From assembly GCF_963678635.1 (NCBI RefSeq), contig NC_087069.1, forward strand, positions 23,098,360 through 23,162,359: 64,000 nt of DNA, read 5' to 3'. How positions within the stretch are numbered: position 1 is the first letter of the stretch; every line of letters starts with the position of its first letter. This document shows positions 1-11,976 of this stretch, piece after piece. This stretch comes from Symsagittifera roscoffensis (taxonomy: Eukaryota; Xenacoelomorpha; Acoela; Convolutidae). A program made the position numbers and the translations under genes. The notes beneath the pieces are model-generated. The model did not search any database and had not been told where the DNA came from. It worked only from the letters and a program-made list of their open reading frames with translations.

Positions 1-1013
1 AGCTGAAAATATTTAAAAAACACCCAATCTGAACGTATTCAATCTGAACATGATCCAAAATGAAAACTAATTTTTATGCGCCTTTGACCGCACTCCACCG
101 AAACTGTATCTAAAAATAGTAAGCATAAAAAATTGTATATTACTTGAGACGTGTCAGCTGATTTGTTAGCATGAATTTGACAAATAGAACGGCAATTGGT
201 TTGCGAAGAAGATGATTTTAAAAAAATTGTCAAAAATCAAACAACGGAACAGTTTTGGCATAATTATTTTTGATTAATTCGAAAACTATTGGCTGTCCAG
301 TCTGTTTTGTACTTTGAGCTTGAAATTGAAAGCCCAGGAATGAGCGAGGTCATTTATGTTCAAGTTTTGCAGTAACAGTTTACTGTTTGTTTATTTTCAA
401 TTGACGCTTTCTTATAGATTTTATCAGTTGATCGCTTTTTATTTCAATTCCTTTAGTCCTTTTTCTTATTGAATTAAAAAGCATTTTATTTTCTATTGAA
501 TCTTATGTCTGGGGTGAGTTTGGCAAGAGTTATGTTTATTTGTAAAGTAAAGTTGCTCGTCTCGGTTGACTTCATGTATGTTTCATCTTTTTCGATCAAC
601 TAAAAACAAATGCTCGACTTTAATCGACGCAAACGAGCTTTGTTTGAACTACCTCGACGGAGTTGGGATTTGTTTTTCGTTTAACATGTGGTATCCAAAA
701 GTAAAAACTATATGGCTCAAAATATATATACTAGTGTAAAATTTCAGTTTGATGATTGTAAGATTTTTTCATAAATTGGCTTTGCTTAACCACGGGACGA
801 CCATGTTCAAGGTGTGATTAGACATTGCTGGACGTATAGCTCGAGGGTTCTCGCTCGAGGTATATTTCGACCGTTCGCGAGATTTTTTTACTCTAATATG
901 TTCCAAATGTACTCAAATGAGGTATGCTTTGTTTGTGCAGAGCAAAAGCTCGAGATGTTTCCACCCTACACGAAAGATGTAACGACCGTTCTAATTGATA
1001 TTTTTTCCACCGT
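1..1013. other. AT-rich stretch, no gene recognised
   Basis: I see no convincing coding sequence on either strand. The short open frames lack family motifs, and composition is unremarkable AT-rich intergenic DNA. Confidence 0.5.
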
Positions 1014-1170
1014 CATTACGAGGCCAACCAGTGCACTGGATAGGCGCATGATTTTGTGACTTGATGTTCCTGGATTCCAGAGACAAGCCTTTAAACAGGT
1101 TGAAATTTTTTCGGAACGATCCAAGAAATTGGAAGAACAAATAACGAACAAGGGGAGCGTCTTCGTAAAA
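1014..1170. mobile_element. Diverged MITE fragment, family B
   Basis: Starts with the terminal motif CATTACGAGGCCAA. It then matches, with substitutions, the reverse complement of the element at 14595-14796: the blocks around 'gtgcactggat', 'ggattccagagacaag' and 'aacgatcc' follow in the same order. The second terminal inverted repeat is not preserved, so this is a diverged or truncated copy. No coding capacity. Confidence 0.6.
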
Positions 1171-1326
1171 TTTGTAAGCCAATAGTGTTTAGAGCAAATA
1201 CATCAAAAAATCATTAGGATTTTGGAGACTATTGCAATTTTCAGTATGTTACAACTTATAACCTCGTGCACACGATGACGATCATTTTCAAAAAAATTTT
1301 AAAACGGCTTCTGGTACTCCAACTGA

Positions 1327-1572
1327 ATGAATTTTAAACAGAAACAAAAACAAAAAGAAATTGACCAAAAATTAACAAAGAAATTATTACCAAGAAAAAA
1401 CATCCAATCACAAATCAACTCCCGCTTCACACCAGCTTCCGACTCAAAATATGGAAAGTTGGTACTGATACCGAGTTTCTCAACAGAAAAATTGCAACCA
1501 TTCGGAAAAAGACCCTACCAAATTATTGTAAAATCAACTGATGTTAGATATAATTTTTTAACAAAAACATAA
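1327..1572 (+). pseudogene. Ty3/Gypsy-type integrase C-terminal end (fragment)
   Basis: Open frame of 81 codons. The first half is Lys/Gln-rich. The middle has QINSRFTPASD then KLVLIPSF, and the end has PFGKRPYQIIV and YNFL, which resembles the GPY/F module at the C terminus of Ty3/Gypsy and retroviral integrases. The QINSRFTP and VLIPSF blocks recur in a minus-strand frame at 61971-62210, so two copies of one element family lie in inverted orientation at the two ends of the window. The catalytic core is not visible upstream, so this is a truncated remnant. The first ATG is probably not a real start. Assignment to Ty3/Gypsy rather than another integrase class is inference. Confidence 0.6.
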
Positions 1573-4500
1573 CAACAGAGAAATAGTCGCTTACACCATC
1601 ATCACAATTAATACAATTATAAGACACACTTATAATACACAATTATACTACTTTACTGGTCTTCCCAACAATGAATCACCAAAGGCAACAAAAAAAAACC
1701 TTCTAGAAATCTCCACATTACTAGAACAAAATACAAACTTATCCACACAGAACTATCAAACATTCATCCCACAAACAAAACCTTTGAAAAAATCAGAGTT
1801 AACAATACATCTGAATGAAAATGGTAGAAAGTATGTATCATGCAATTGCTTTACTAAACAGAAAATGAAACCTCAGTAAGATTCTATTGGCTCCATACAT
1901 TTCCTTTTTGATTACATAACACAGTTCATTTTTCTGACTTGATATACCTGAACAAATCCAGTGACAGAAACTGTCCAATCACTGCGTAGCTTTCTTCAAA
2001 AATTTTTCATTCGCCACCACCTTTCACGCAAAGAGTTCTATCTTATTTTAATTTAGTACTCTAACTCTAACTTTTGGACCTCTAGGTCAAAAATCAGCAC
2101 AACTTTCTTTTTTGATAGCGAAAGTTTTATCACGTCGAAACCTAAATCGCTCCCGACAAGCCTCAGTGAAAGTCAGCAAATCAATATAAACTATTAATCC
2201 CGATAATCTCAATATATAAATATATATATACATTTAATTTAACATAAAGCAAATTAAAACAGAAGCCATTTAGCCCAAAAAAAATATCACGCAGTAAATC
2301 TCTGTTTTAAAAAAAGAAACAAGAAAACAGTTTACTACCGAAACCTAAGGATTACCTGTCATCAATACTTATCAATTTCCAACCCCCTTATAGAGATCAA
2401 ATAATCAAAATCAACCTTGCGCTAGAGAAAACTAGTGTTGTAAAGATCTCTCGGATAAGTGAAATCATAATCTGAATGATCACTCTGAAACAAGATGCAT
2501 CCACTCCTGAAAATTTTTTCTTGTTTTCTAGAAGTTTTTCACAGCTTTTCTAGAGTTATTCGTTTTCATTTTTTTTAAACTAAAAAAAAAACATTTCTAA
2601 ATTATTGTAAGCAATTTTTCAATTTTCAACACCTTTTTAAGTTATATTAACCTTTTCACAAACCCTTGATCACCTTACCAGGTAAGAATGACCCTTATCT
2701 TAATACGTTTTATTTTTCTCTGTAATATTAAGAATCCTTTGCAATAAAAAACTTTTTGGTTGTTTCTACAATTTTTCTAATTCTGATAACAGCTCCAATT
2801 CTAATTTTTTTTGTCTCAAATGTCTTATCCAAGCAAAAGTTGTAATTTTAATAGCCATCATCATGTTAGTTATAGTTTTCGAAACATTTTTTCTCCGATA
2901 AAACGTTAGAAAAAAAAATCAAAAAACAAAATTGTTGATCACACTTCAAACCTAAGCCCCTCTTTCAAATCCAACCTGTAATCCCAATTGAAATCCCCAA
3001 TTAACAAACAACCATTGTACTCTCGAAGAACCACATAAACTATTTTCAGAGCCGCTAACTCCGCACGTCAAAACGTACCATTAAACCAACAGCAACACGA
3101 TTCGAACTATAATATATATTCCTCAGTTTCACAGGATTTTTACAAAAAGTAGACAAATATTTCACCCAAGGCGAAACAGAAGTTTTATAACATCAAGAAT
3201 TCATTTCAATTTAAGTTCACCATCATAACCATCTTCCTCAACATCACATTCAGAGAATTACTAGAAAACTGTACACATTAAAATGAAGGTTATCCAATAT
3301 ATACACCACTTTTAATATCTTATATAGATTCAACTTCAACTTCTTCAGAATTAGAAGACAGTCCATTTTATCGTCCAACACCTTCACAACGTCTTCCATA
3401 TTGGTTGATCAAACTTATCCGCAAGTGACGCAAATTTAATTATTTACTAAGTTGAAACTCCACAAGAAACATCATCATTTTCTCTACCAACAACATTTCG
3501 CTAACTATAAACCTTTTATTTCAAGCATATCTCTTTTTATTAGATTCCCAACTTAATTACAACAACTTTTAAATAATAAAAATCAAGAAAACAATAACAC
3601 AATCGAACCAACAAGACTGGATTGTAAGTATGACGACACAATTTGGATAGCCGACAACTTAAAAATTGGCTATAAATTGTTCACACTCTACGCACGATAT
3701 TTATCAAGACATGAAAGACCATAGCTAGCGATTATTGGCACAACAAAAACTAGTTTTCATATTTTAATTTCCTATTAAATTAAAAAACATACGAGAATAT
3801 TCAATACCACTCTCTCTCTCAGCCAGATACAACCTTCCAAACATTGCCTCCTCCTTTTTTTACGACGAAACAAAATACAAAAACGATAGATACACCAAGA
3901 AAAAACAATCGGTTAAGCTTCTTTTTGTAAGACTTTTGTACAAAAGTAACTTTTAGTTGTCATCGTGAAAAAAAACTTTTTTTAAATGACAAAGTCCACG
4001 CCAAAAATTAATGACAATTGGTTATCACGAACACTAACACAAGCAAGACATTTTAGTGAAACATAATAATTGCGAAGGCAACCAGCAAGAAACATTGCAT
4101 ATATACGCCATAAACAATTTCAATCTTTTTCAACCAGAAGCAAAAAAAAATGCAAAACTTGAAAGACATATCTTTACTTGAAAGACATTTTAGTTGAAAG
4201 ACATATCTACAACGTTTGCGGGTTGAAGTTTCACAGGAAAGTGTTCTGCAAAGAATATATATTTATTCAAGTATCAAACGGAAAAAAAAATTGAAATATA
4301 ATTAAAAATATCAGATTATCAATGCAGTATTGAATGAGTCTAAAACTAATATTTAATGAAAACAAATAGAATTCACAATTTTTGGTAAATTTTTACAATT
4401 TTTCCAGATTCATATTGTCAACAAAAACTATTAAATAACAACGTTTAAAACAACTCGATAATAAATATCCCTTCTATGGCAAATGTGGAAGGTTAGTCTA

Positions 4501-4790
4501 TACTTTTCACGATAAAAAAACAAATATCGCACATTAGTATTAAGAAATCTTTAAAATGTGAAGCTAGTGTAAAATAATACTTTTGATTGGAAAATACAAT
4601 AAGACCGAATTCAATTCAGACAAAAATTAAAAGAAGACTCATTTTTCTATTAAGGAATCATTTTACTATGGTAAAACAATTAAGGACACTGACATTCAAC
4701 AAATCGCACACTAGCAATCGTGGATGGGTTCTCTAAAGACTCTTACATCAACTTTCAAGTAGCTAATGATAAATTTCCATCCCAAAATTT
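1573..4790. other. A/C-rich tract downstream of the integrase remnant, no gene recognised
   Basis: The plus strand is markedly rich in A and C, like the minus strand of 38-64 kb. Short coding-like patches exist, for example a Ser/Thr-rich run near 3325-3425, but all are broken by stops and none matches a family I know. It could be the 3' part of the Ty3/Gypsy element whose integrase end lies at 1.3-1.6 kb. No LTR pair was recognised. Confidence 0.4.
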
Positions 4791-4935
4791 TTAAAAAAAA
4801 ATCAATATTAATTGATACTGTAAATCCTCTTGGCAAACGAACAACGCAACTGCAATCCTTATCGAAGCGCTCCCTGACATTGAATACACTGTGACGTTTT
4901 CAAAGCCACCCAGAAACAGAATATGCTTGTAAATA

Positions 4936-5100
4936 TGAAATCCTTCATTTATAACACAAAACTCAGAAAGTTTAGTCGAATACGAAACTGGATTTGAGGT
5001 GAACACAGGACAACTCATTATTTGCGACACATCAACTAAAATCAGTGACGATGAACATTTTGTTATAACTGTCTCACTATATAAATCAAAGAAAACATAG
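4936..5100 (+). pseudogene. Unrecognised coding-like fragment in the A/C-rich region
   Basis: A 55-codon plus-strand frame contains LVEYETGFEV, GQLIICDTSTK and HFVITVSLYKSK. Its hydrophobic/polar alternation looks like beta-strands of a real protein rather than random AT-rich translation. Coding-like patches continue in shifted frames to about 5420. I cannot name a family. A retrotransposon env-like or accessory domain is possible but unsupported. Confidence 0.25.
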
Positions 5101-5420
5101 GTGAACGACATCTACCAGAAAACCTACTTTGCAGACGTCCCCAAGAAATATCACTGATGAATTATACAATTTTTGGAGCAATTCAACATGCTTTTACTTA
5201 GATATGAAACTTGGCTACTTAATTAGTAGAACCTTTCAAGAAATGTCATTTCCAGAAATGGAAACGTTTCATCGCTGTTGTGAATCAGAATGAACACAAA
5301 TCCTTCAATCACTATCAGTAGCAGCAATGCGGGATTCGAGTGTTCAGGCAATCGCTCAAACTTTACTGATTTTATGAGGAAACACCCTTGCAAATAAACG
5401 AAGCTACCAATACGATCCAA

Positions 5421-7110
5421 TTTTTTTTAGAAAAGAAAGGTCACTTCCTAAATAGCCTTTCACAGTAAACTTACTTTCGGGATACCGCTTTTTTCTATGG
5501 ATCGGAATATAGCCACAATGTACTAAAATCCAACCCCGAAGAAGATTAACTGTTTTTACTTACAGCATACCCTACACGATGGCCACCGCTACGCTAATTT
5601 TCACCCGAAAGCGTTCGCGCAATAACTCAATAAACCTAGCGAAATACAATCAGTAGGTTAATACTCAAACAGACCTCGCATATCACTTTCGAACACAATA
5701 ATTTTTAAAACAGTTTACAAAAAAGGATACAATCCGACGCCAATTCATAGATCAAATTTTCTAATTTATTAGAAAAAGTAGGATTTTCAGACATCTATAC
5801 TAAAGACTACAGCTACTTTTTAAGTAAATCAAAGATTATAAATGTCTAGTACGGTCTAAGTACATTTTTAAAGAATAACTATCACATATGCAATGCTTAA
5901 CTCCTTCTGATAAAAACAGAAGCCGAACTAATCAGATCAATTGTCTAGCGCGAAATATGGATGATTTTACGAGTAACTATTTGAGCAAGCTCATAGCATT
6001 AAATTTCGTTCCCACAATGACAATGGGATCGCCGAGATGGTCAGAGTCAACAATGTTTATCAATTCATGATACAAGTCGCTTTCTTAAAAATTTATTTAA
6101 TGTTGAAGGCACTAGCCTGCACGGCACACTCAGCAATTATGATCCCGTTTGCCAGTACTTCACTCCATTTACCCTATCACATCCCAACTCCCGGTCATTA
6201 ATCTTTCTTCAAACACTAGTTCCAATACAGATGCTACCCTACTTCTCTCACAACTATCCGACAACCTAGAAGATACTCTCAGCCCTATTACGAATGGCCA
6301 ACTCGAGCATGACTTAGATTTTTTTGTCCAACCGCAACGATTATTTCCATAATGAATGTTAAGAAACCAATAACAATTTACCGATTAACTCAATCTGCTT
6401 ATCCATCCGATAACACTTCTAGCAGTGATACTCCAACCAGAGCAGCCTCAACTAACAAACAACCCCATTAAATATCACCAGACAATTACGAAACCGTCAA
6501 TCTACGTCACGACTCGGACGAAGCAATCAATCAAACCTCACTAACACTAACCATGAGTTTTCCTTCCCTCACGAAGAACTAGAAACCATTAAGGCACTTG
6601 GGATATCTTGGCTACTTTTAAAAACAGCTTTCAAATACTAGCTAAACTCCTTTCAGAATCAACTTCCTTCGTTAATTAATGTTCATGTAGTTTCTTCCCA
6701 AAACCAACATAAATATAAATTAAGTATTCAAAAAACTCATCAAATTATATTGAATTAATTTCTTCATCAACTCGAAAAATACAAAATCAAATAAAACTTA
6801 GAAATAATTTTTTTATCAATAAACCAAATTACACTAGCTAATGCAGTATTAGAAACTATGGATAATAAAAATGGTTAATTAGGCGGTGTTTTACTTTTTT
6901 TAGAGCAAAAAAATTGTAATGCAACGCTCTAAAATTTGCGAATGAGCATTATTTACAACGAAAAAACCTTTTACTTACATTTTTTTTGAAAGTTTCCTCA
7001 ATCATGTACCGAACACGTCAGAACAAAAGAATTGCCCCAGTCTCACTCATGCAGTTAACACAAAAAGTGGTCATAATGATGGAGTGTCCCTGGACTCTGT
7101 TGTCAAGTAC
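5421..7110. other. Unassigned A/C-rich region
   Basis: Contains short plus-strand open frames at 5888-6070 and a Ser/Thr/Asn-rich one at 6149-6352, neither recognised. Composition stays A/C-rich until about 6850 and then becomes neutral near the BEL/Pao remnant. Confidence 0.35.
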
Positions 7111-7195
7111 CCTGTGCTATATCTCAGTTTGGCAGTGCAAGCAGTGCTATACCTCAGTTTGGCAGTGCAAGCAGTTTGGCACTGCAAGCAGTGTA
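7111..7195. repeat. Short tandem repeat, about 31 bp, 2.5 copies
   Basis: The block 'cagtttggcagtgcaagcag' occurs twice in a row, preceded each time by a near-identical 'tgctatatct'/'tgctatacct', and is followed by a degenerate third copy 'cagtttggcactgcaagcag'. It lies just upstream of the BEL/Pao gag remnant. Confidence 0.8.
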
Positions 7196-7460
7196 AGCAA
7201 CAGGCAACTACAACTCCAATCGTCACGAACGTTTAATGTTGTAATGCTGGAAACATTGTTTTCTAATGTGACAATTGTTGTCCTACCATCAGTTAACCAT
7301 GAACATCCAAAAAACTGAAACTGGTTATCATTCAGTCAACAAAAACTACGCAATGTCTTCTGCCAACCCAAGCAAAGTTGTTCAACAGATCGACCTCTCT
7401 CAGCTCGTGAATCGGTGGAACTAATAAAGCACAGCCGTAAAAAATCATCATCCTGAGTGG

Positions 7461-7800
7461 AATTTAGCCCAGTTCATGGGCTGCCTTTTGAACTGGCACG
7501 AAGAGTTTTGTCAGTTTGTTCGATCCACCATTGATTCTGCTGCTCTCACAGAAAATACAAAAATAACATAAAAACAATCGTCATACTGAAAGCAAAACTC
7601 GCAGTGACGGAGTGTAGTTACAGTGGCGTTGTATACAAAGAAAGGTGTACAGGCGACCCTGAAACAGAAATTTGGGCTACCACAAATTATAAAACGAAGG
7701 TGTTGGTGAAGGAAGGTGAAGGTACAGAGAAACCAAATAAGCCAAAAACAACCGAAATTGTTGCAGCAAACACCAAGGTATCTAGTGAAATATAGTAAAA
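7461..7800 (+). pseudogene. BEL/Pao gag-like segment (DUF1759-like)
   Basis: One frame reads LAQFMGCLLNWHEEFCQFV, followed by an acidic/polar stretch and, in another frame, ATLKQKFG. This pattern (short hydrophobic F.G, a Trp, then F..F) is the start of the gag-like domain that precedes the protease in BEL/Pao elements. It is interrupted by several stops. Identification is by motif pattern plus position and would be weak without the pol segments downstream. Confidence 0.5.
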
Positions 7801-7839
7801 AATCTTTGTTTTCACCGAGTATTATTTGGAAGCGCACTG

Positions 7840-8022
7840 ATGCATTATGGAGCTGTGCTGTTTTTTAAAAAAAATTTGCTACTTGCTACTCAGCGATCAA
7901 AATGCGTAGCTGAACTCAAGCTTTGCTTCGCTTGTCTCAATTGCAATCGTAGTTTCCGGCGATGTACTAGAGCTAAAGAGTTCTATGTACTAAAGCAAAA
8001 AAAGTCCAAGGAGAATAACTAA
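7840..8022 (+). pseudogene. BEL/Pao zinc-knuckle region
   Basis: The frame contains RSKCVAELKLCFACLNC followed by RCTRAKE. It resembles the cysteine-rich 'LCFNCL...C' zinc-knuckle region between gag and protease in BEL/Pao polyproteins. The histidines expected later in the knuckle are not recognisable, so zinc binding is probably lost. It sits between the gag-like segment and the protease-like frame. Confidence 0.55.
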
Positions 8023-8044
8023 TTTTCCACCAAAGAGGCTGTTA

Positions 8045-8320
8045 GTGACGTTCGTGTCATTGAATCGTCTGAACGTTTTTGTCGGGGGCAACTATGGTAT
8101 GTCTTTGGACATAAGCAATCTGCTGACGTTGATTCTTTTTGATGGTTCATCGACAAACTCCTGCGTGTCTTCGTCTCTCGTTAACCATCTCAGGTTAGTA
8201 GGTGAACCTGTTAATTTGACAATTAGTGGTTTTAAATTGACCGCCCTTGTTGAGACTCAGAGGGTTAAGTATTTTGTTTACTCTAGAAGCCGAAGTATTC
8301 ACTATGTGTGCGTACGTTAG
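8045..8320 (+). pseudogene. BEL/Pao aspartic protease-like segment
   Basis: The frame has a hydrophobic strand leading to ILFDGSSTNSCVSSSLVNHL and then a second strand VNLTISGFK. This matches the layout of a retroviral-type aspartic protease (hydrophobic-hydrophobic-D-S/T-G-S, then a short helix). The catalytic triplet reads D-G-S rather than D-S/T-G, so the enzyme would be inactive. The frame stops after 91 codons. Confidence 0.5.
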
Positions 8321-8820
8321 AGACAATATTCAGATTAGTTCCAAACTGCTCAAGTTTGATGAGCTACAGAAAAAGTTTCTACCACTAAAACCTATTAAGC
8401 CCAATCAATGAACCTGTGAGGACGTTGAAGTTGATATTGGACACGACTACTACTGATATTAAGACCCATTGAGTTTGTCTTGGCAGAGGATAACAACTGA
8501 CCGTGTTTTGCTCGCCTATCTATAGGTTGGGTTGTAAGTGCTCCGCTGCCGCTAACCGCAGGATCTATTTCTTCGTGTTCATTTTTGCTGGCAAAGATTC
8601 CTCTTCAACTGAAAAGATAAAATTATGGCACGAGTTGGAATTCCTTGGGGCTTTCAAACAAGTCGATGCCTGTTCCGCCGATGATAAATATGCTTTTTCC
8701 ATTCCTAATTCTGAGACCGTTACGGTGGCAAGGCAAAAGATACATCGTGCCTATGCTCTGGATTGATTGCAGTATCAGTCTACCACTCGGAATTTTTACT
8801 CTTCACTCGCCCAATTTGAA

Positions 8821-9284
8821 ACAAAGGAGCGTTGGTTAAGTAAAGACCCCAAACTGCGCGACAGATACGCAGAATTAATTAGAGCGGACCGTGGTTAAGC
8901 CTTCGTAGTTACTGTCCAACCTCATTGTCCGTGTAAGCAATCCGATCGCAAACCCGAACAAGAAAATATGTCTAACGTGCACCGATCACCTAATGGGGCA
9001 TGTAAGTTCCACGGCATATCATTAAACAAGTCTTTAACTAAATGGTGGGTTCAGACCTGCTCCTAAAATTTATTTTTGTTCTGCAATTTCGTCAACCGAA
9101 GTACACCCACTACGCGTGTATAGAGCGTATGTTCCTCCAGGTAGAAGTCCTAGACCACGACCAAAATTTGCTCTATTTCTTATGGCCAGAGAATATCCAG
9201 ATCGATGTGATAGTTCACCCGTGTACTCGTCATATATTTGGCGCACGGATTTCACCTAGGTGCGCTAATTTTGCGTTGCGATAA
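8821..9284 (+). pseudogene. BEL/Pao reverse transcriptase segment
   Basis: Near 8821-8898 a frame reads KERWLSKDPKLRDRYAELI, as in the helix preceding the RT. From 9042 the 80-codon frame carries CIERMFLQVEV (RT motif A, with the expected Asp of DIE.MF replaced by Cys), then LLYFLWPE and RHIFGARISPRCANFAL, the diagnostic BEL/Pao RT stretch. The motif A Asp loss and multiple stops make this a dead copy. Motif C (YxDD) was not located. Confidence 0.8.
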
Positions 9285-9367
9285 ACAGCAAATCAAAATG
9301 TGTCCACATACCCTGAGGCTGCTTCAGTTATAAAGAAAAAGGTTTTTATGAACATTACCTGGATTAG

Positions 9368-9689
9368 TTGGGGGACATGAGTTTGAAAAAGTTTGTCAGT
9401 AGTGCTGATGGAATTACTTTACAAACGAACCCCGAGGTCCTCTCGATAAGGCAATTTGAGCTTCACTTGTTCGGTGATGGCTCGCAGGACGTTTTTTGCG
9501 CTGGTGGTTTTTTGTTTGCGCGACTCACGAATTCGCACAAGACTAAATCATCCTTTATTTCTGCAAGCGCGTACGTTTAAGCTTATTCGCCTCTCTATGC
9601 CGACGGATAGTACTTCGGTTTTCCAGCTAAACTCCAATGACGACTTACCCATGTTCGGAGCGGTGATAATCCAGCTGATACCCTTCTAG
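9368..9689 (+). pseudogene. BEL/Pao peptidase A17 / RNase H-like segment
   Basis: The frame at 9368-9580 reads FELHLFGDGSQDVFCAGGFLFARL followed by a run typical of the post-RT region of BEL/Pao polyproteins, where LHVFsDAS.~~yGAv.Y is expected. An overlapping frame then gives PTDSTSVFQLN, which fits the following wTDSt.VL strand. The RNase H-type Asp is retained in GDGSQ, but the frames are broken between the two blocks. Confidence 0.65.
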
Positions 9690-10511
9690 AAGGTATATTT
9701 CGAAAGCCCTCAAAAAAGCAGCTGAGTTTTTAGTCCGAGATTTCTCAGGATACTGATTGATGGTTCATACTCGATCAACGGGCGAACAATAAAATTTGTT
9801 TGAAGGGTCCTTCTTGTCATTTGGTAAATTGGTGGGAGACATCATCCTTCTTCAACACCGATTTCATGTCCATCAAACATTTGGAACACGGTTTTATTTT
9901 GGAAAACTTTTGTTTATTACGAGGTATACGAGAATCGTCGAGTTTATGTTCAGGGTGCTGCATTCACATGAGCACCTTCGCTGTGCGGATATAAGGTTCA
10001 ATGACCCTTCTGAACCTCATAAGGCAGAAATTAAACTAACTACTCTTGCTCGGATGCAATCATTTCCCGTTGAGGTGAAAAAAAAACCGCTGGTAAACCC
10101 TTTGAGAATACTAGTAAGGTTGCCACATCTCTCCATTTCTCGGTATCATTCGCAGGTATCATTCGCTCCACGGCCGGGTTGTTCGCTGGCTGAGTGAATA
10201 TCGAGCTTGATAATAAGCAACCAGTGTTACTCAAGGCCCGCAAACTTTAGTACCCTAATGAGCCGAAGCCTGCTGATGCACTGAGACAAAATGGAGATTT
10301 CATTTCAGCGCCCCACCTTGAGGTTGTTCCATGTCGGGTTACTGGTTCTTGTGTGATGTGAAATGAACGATTCATGGCAGTTTGTGGTACGCCAATCACA
10401 ATCTGGTCGGATAACTGCACGAATTGTGTTTGCGCAAAAAAAAATTACTTGCCTGAATCAAAAACTTAAACGAAATGGCTCCGAAAGTTTTTGCACACAA
10501 AGGTTTTTGCT

Positions 10512-10607
10512 TGGAAATTTGTTTCACCACGCACACAACACATTAACGGCTCCTGGGAGCGCCTCGTCGGAAGCGTAAAGTGCGTGCCGTGCTCTACGAT
10601 ATACTAG
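10512..10607 (+). pseudogene. BEL/Pao integrase C-terminal catalytic segment
   Basis: One 31-codon frame reads WKFVSPRTQHINGSWERLVGSVK. This closely follows the signature W.f.PP.aPH.GG.WERlV.sVK containing the catalytic Glu of BEL/Pao integrases. The frame closes soon after, and the upstream integrase core is not legible. It sets the 3' limit of the recognisable BEL/Pao sequence. Confidence 0.75.
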
Positions 10608-10857
10608 TGAGTAGCCGAGTTACTGAGGAGATTTTTGGAACAACAAACTGCTTACTAGAACAGGATTTGAGTTGTAGGCCAATCACTCCCGTTAGTAACG
10701 AATAATATAAGTTAAAAGCAATGATCCCAAACCAATTCTCACTTGAGCATCATAATACCCCTTAGTTCTAAGTTTATGCTGAAGAAAGATTTTTTAAATA
10801 GTTTTTTAAATTGTAGATTCGTAAAGGATTAATAAATCATGTACTGTTTTCTTGATA

Positions 10858-11457
10858 TTATGTCTCCATTTTTACCTTGGAAATGAAAGTAATGCAACGC
10901 AGGAAAAGAGTTTTTGTGTCACCTACTTTATTATATTCTGTGATATCACTATAAATAATCATGGAAAATTTTCTTGTAACTTTGTAACAATACTGAGGAT
11001 AATGTGGTCTTTCTCCTTCCATTATAAGCCCTGTCTGATTTTGTTCTAATTCACAACCAAAAAAGTGGCTCAGACCAGCGCTTTGAAGTATAAACACTGA
11101 TTGATTCTCAGGTAAACGAATGGCCAAAGTTTATGTAATCTTATCTACTGACACATCAGTTCTGTTATTTTCAAACGTTTGTGCACCTTTACGCATACTA
11201 ACTTTGTCATTCATGGCCACAACTATACCAACAATACTTGGATACAATCCAGGGTCGAAATGCATCGATTCAATTTTCCGTTTTTCTTCAGCACTTTCTC
11301 GCCTATCTAGGAAAGTAATTGTCACCTCAGTATCGTTTTGGTAGAAGGAAGTGTGAAATTTTTCTGAAATAGCCACCTCCCATTCTCCTTTAAGATGTAT
11401 TTGTTCCTGTAGAAAGTTGGTAAAAGAATTAACACAAGAATTCGGATAACAATTCAA
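10858..11457 (-). pseudogene. Maverick/Polinton penton (minor capsid)-like protein, one in-frame stop
   Basis: Two open segments in the same frame (11457-11131 and 11130-10858) are separated by a single TAA. The N terminus starts MNCYPNSCVNSFTNFLQ and continues with LKGEWEVAISE, the G.WEVAL.E signature seen near the start of Maverick/Polinton penton-type jelly-roll proteins. Later blocks include PGLYPSI, GLSHFFGCE, and the C-terminal YSDITEYNKVGDT and LLRC-like motif. About 200 codons in all. It lies directly downstream of the integrase remnant on the same strand, which supports one element. In Mavericks this protein caps the pentameric vertices of the virion. Here the gene is decayed only by one visible stop, so decay is modest. 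Confidence 0.7.
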
Positions 11458-11516
11458 AGAGGCTTAAGAAATTAGCTCAATAGTAAGAGAAAACAGGAAA
11501 ACTGACCAAAAGAAAT

Positions 11517-11976
11517 TTAATTAAAAAAGCGATGATGTGTGTAGGAGTTTTTTTTGTAGATATTGCCGAAATACCGTTCTTTGATAATGTATGTAGGAAG
11601 TTTTCTTGTATTTGCCTGTATTGGCCTGTCTGTATCTGTAAACTGTAGCTTGTATTCTTTTGGGAACCGAATATCCTTTTTCGAATTTCTGACTCCATCC
11701 CCACTTTTGATTTTTGGTTCAGTGTATTTCATGAACGATTTGTTATACAAAATTAAAAAAAAAACTTTAATTTTCACAAGTCCTGGAAAATTTTCATTCG
11801 ATCGATTTTTACGACAGCTCAAGGAAGAAACAAAATTTCCACCATGGTCTTCCTTGTAACAATATATTATATGTTTTAAAGACTAAACTGCTCTCTCTGC
11901 AATTGCAGCTTTTGTTTCACTCAATTTTGTTTCACTTCAAACTTTTCTAAAATTTCCCCTTTATCCGGTTTTTTTA
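11517..11976 (-). pseudogene. Maverick integrase, 3' part (C-terminal half)
   Basis: Read on the minus strand, the segment gives the catalytic-Glu helix region SETKAAIAERAV, then SLKHIIYCYKED, and finally the chromodomain-like end with KIKSGDGVR, KEYKLQFTD and RKLPTYIIKE. This is the C-terminal layout of Maverick/Polinton retrovirus-like integrases. It is broken by a stop (TAG) after AERAV and by frameshifts. The preceding half of the same gene lies at 15478-15900, displaced by 3.5 kb of inserted DNA. Penton-like gene downstream, ATPase upstream, all on the same strand. Confidence 0.75.
11887..11976. repeat. 90-bp exact direct repeat, left copy
   Basis: From 'actgctctctctgc' to 'ccggttttttta' this is identical base for base to 15478-15567. 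It codes (minus strand) for the integrase segment containing the second catalytic Asp (PDKG) and the catalytic Glu. The two copies bracket 3501 bp of MITE-rich DNA. Confidence 0.95.

Larger units (their letters stand above)
7430..10615 (+). mobile_element. Degenerate BEL/Pao LTR retrotransposon (gag-pol remnant)
   Basis: Decayed gag, zinc-knuckle, protease, RT, peptidase A17/RNase H and integrase segments follow one another on the plus strand in the canonical BEL/Pao order. Each is in a short frame separated by stops and frameshifts, so no intact polyprotein remains. I did not find a pair of LTRs or a primer-binding site. The distinctive signatures are the RT block FLWPE...RHIFGARISP, the A17/RNase H block LHLFGDGSQ, and the integrase signature GSWERLVGSVK, all read directly. 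It abuts the Maverick remnant that starts near 10.86 kb. Confidence 0.8.
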
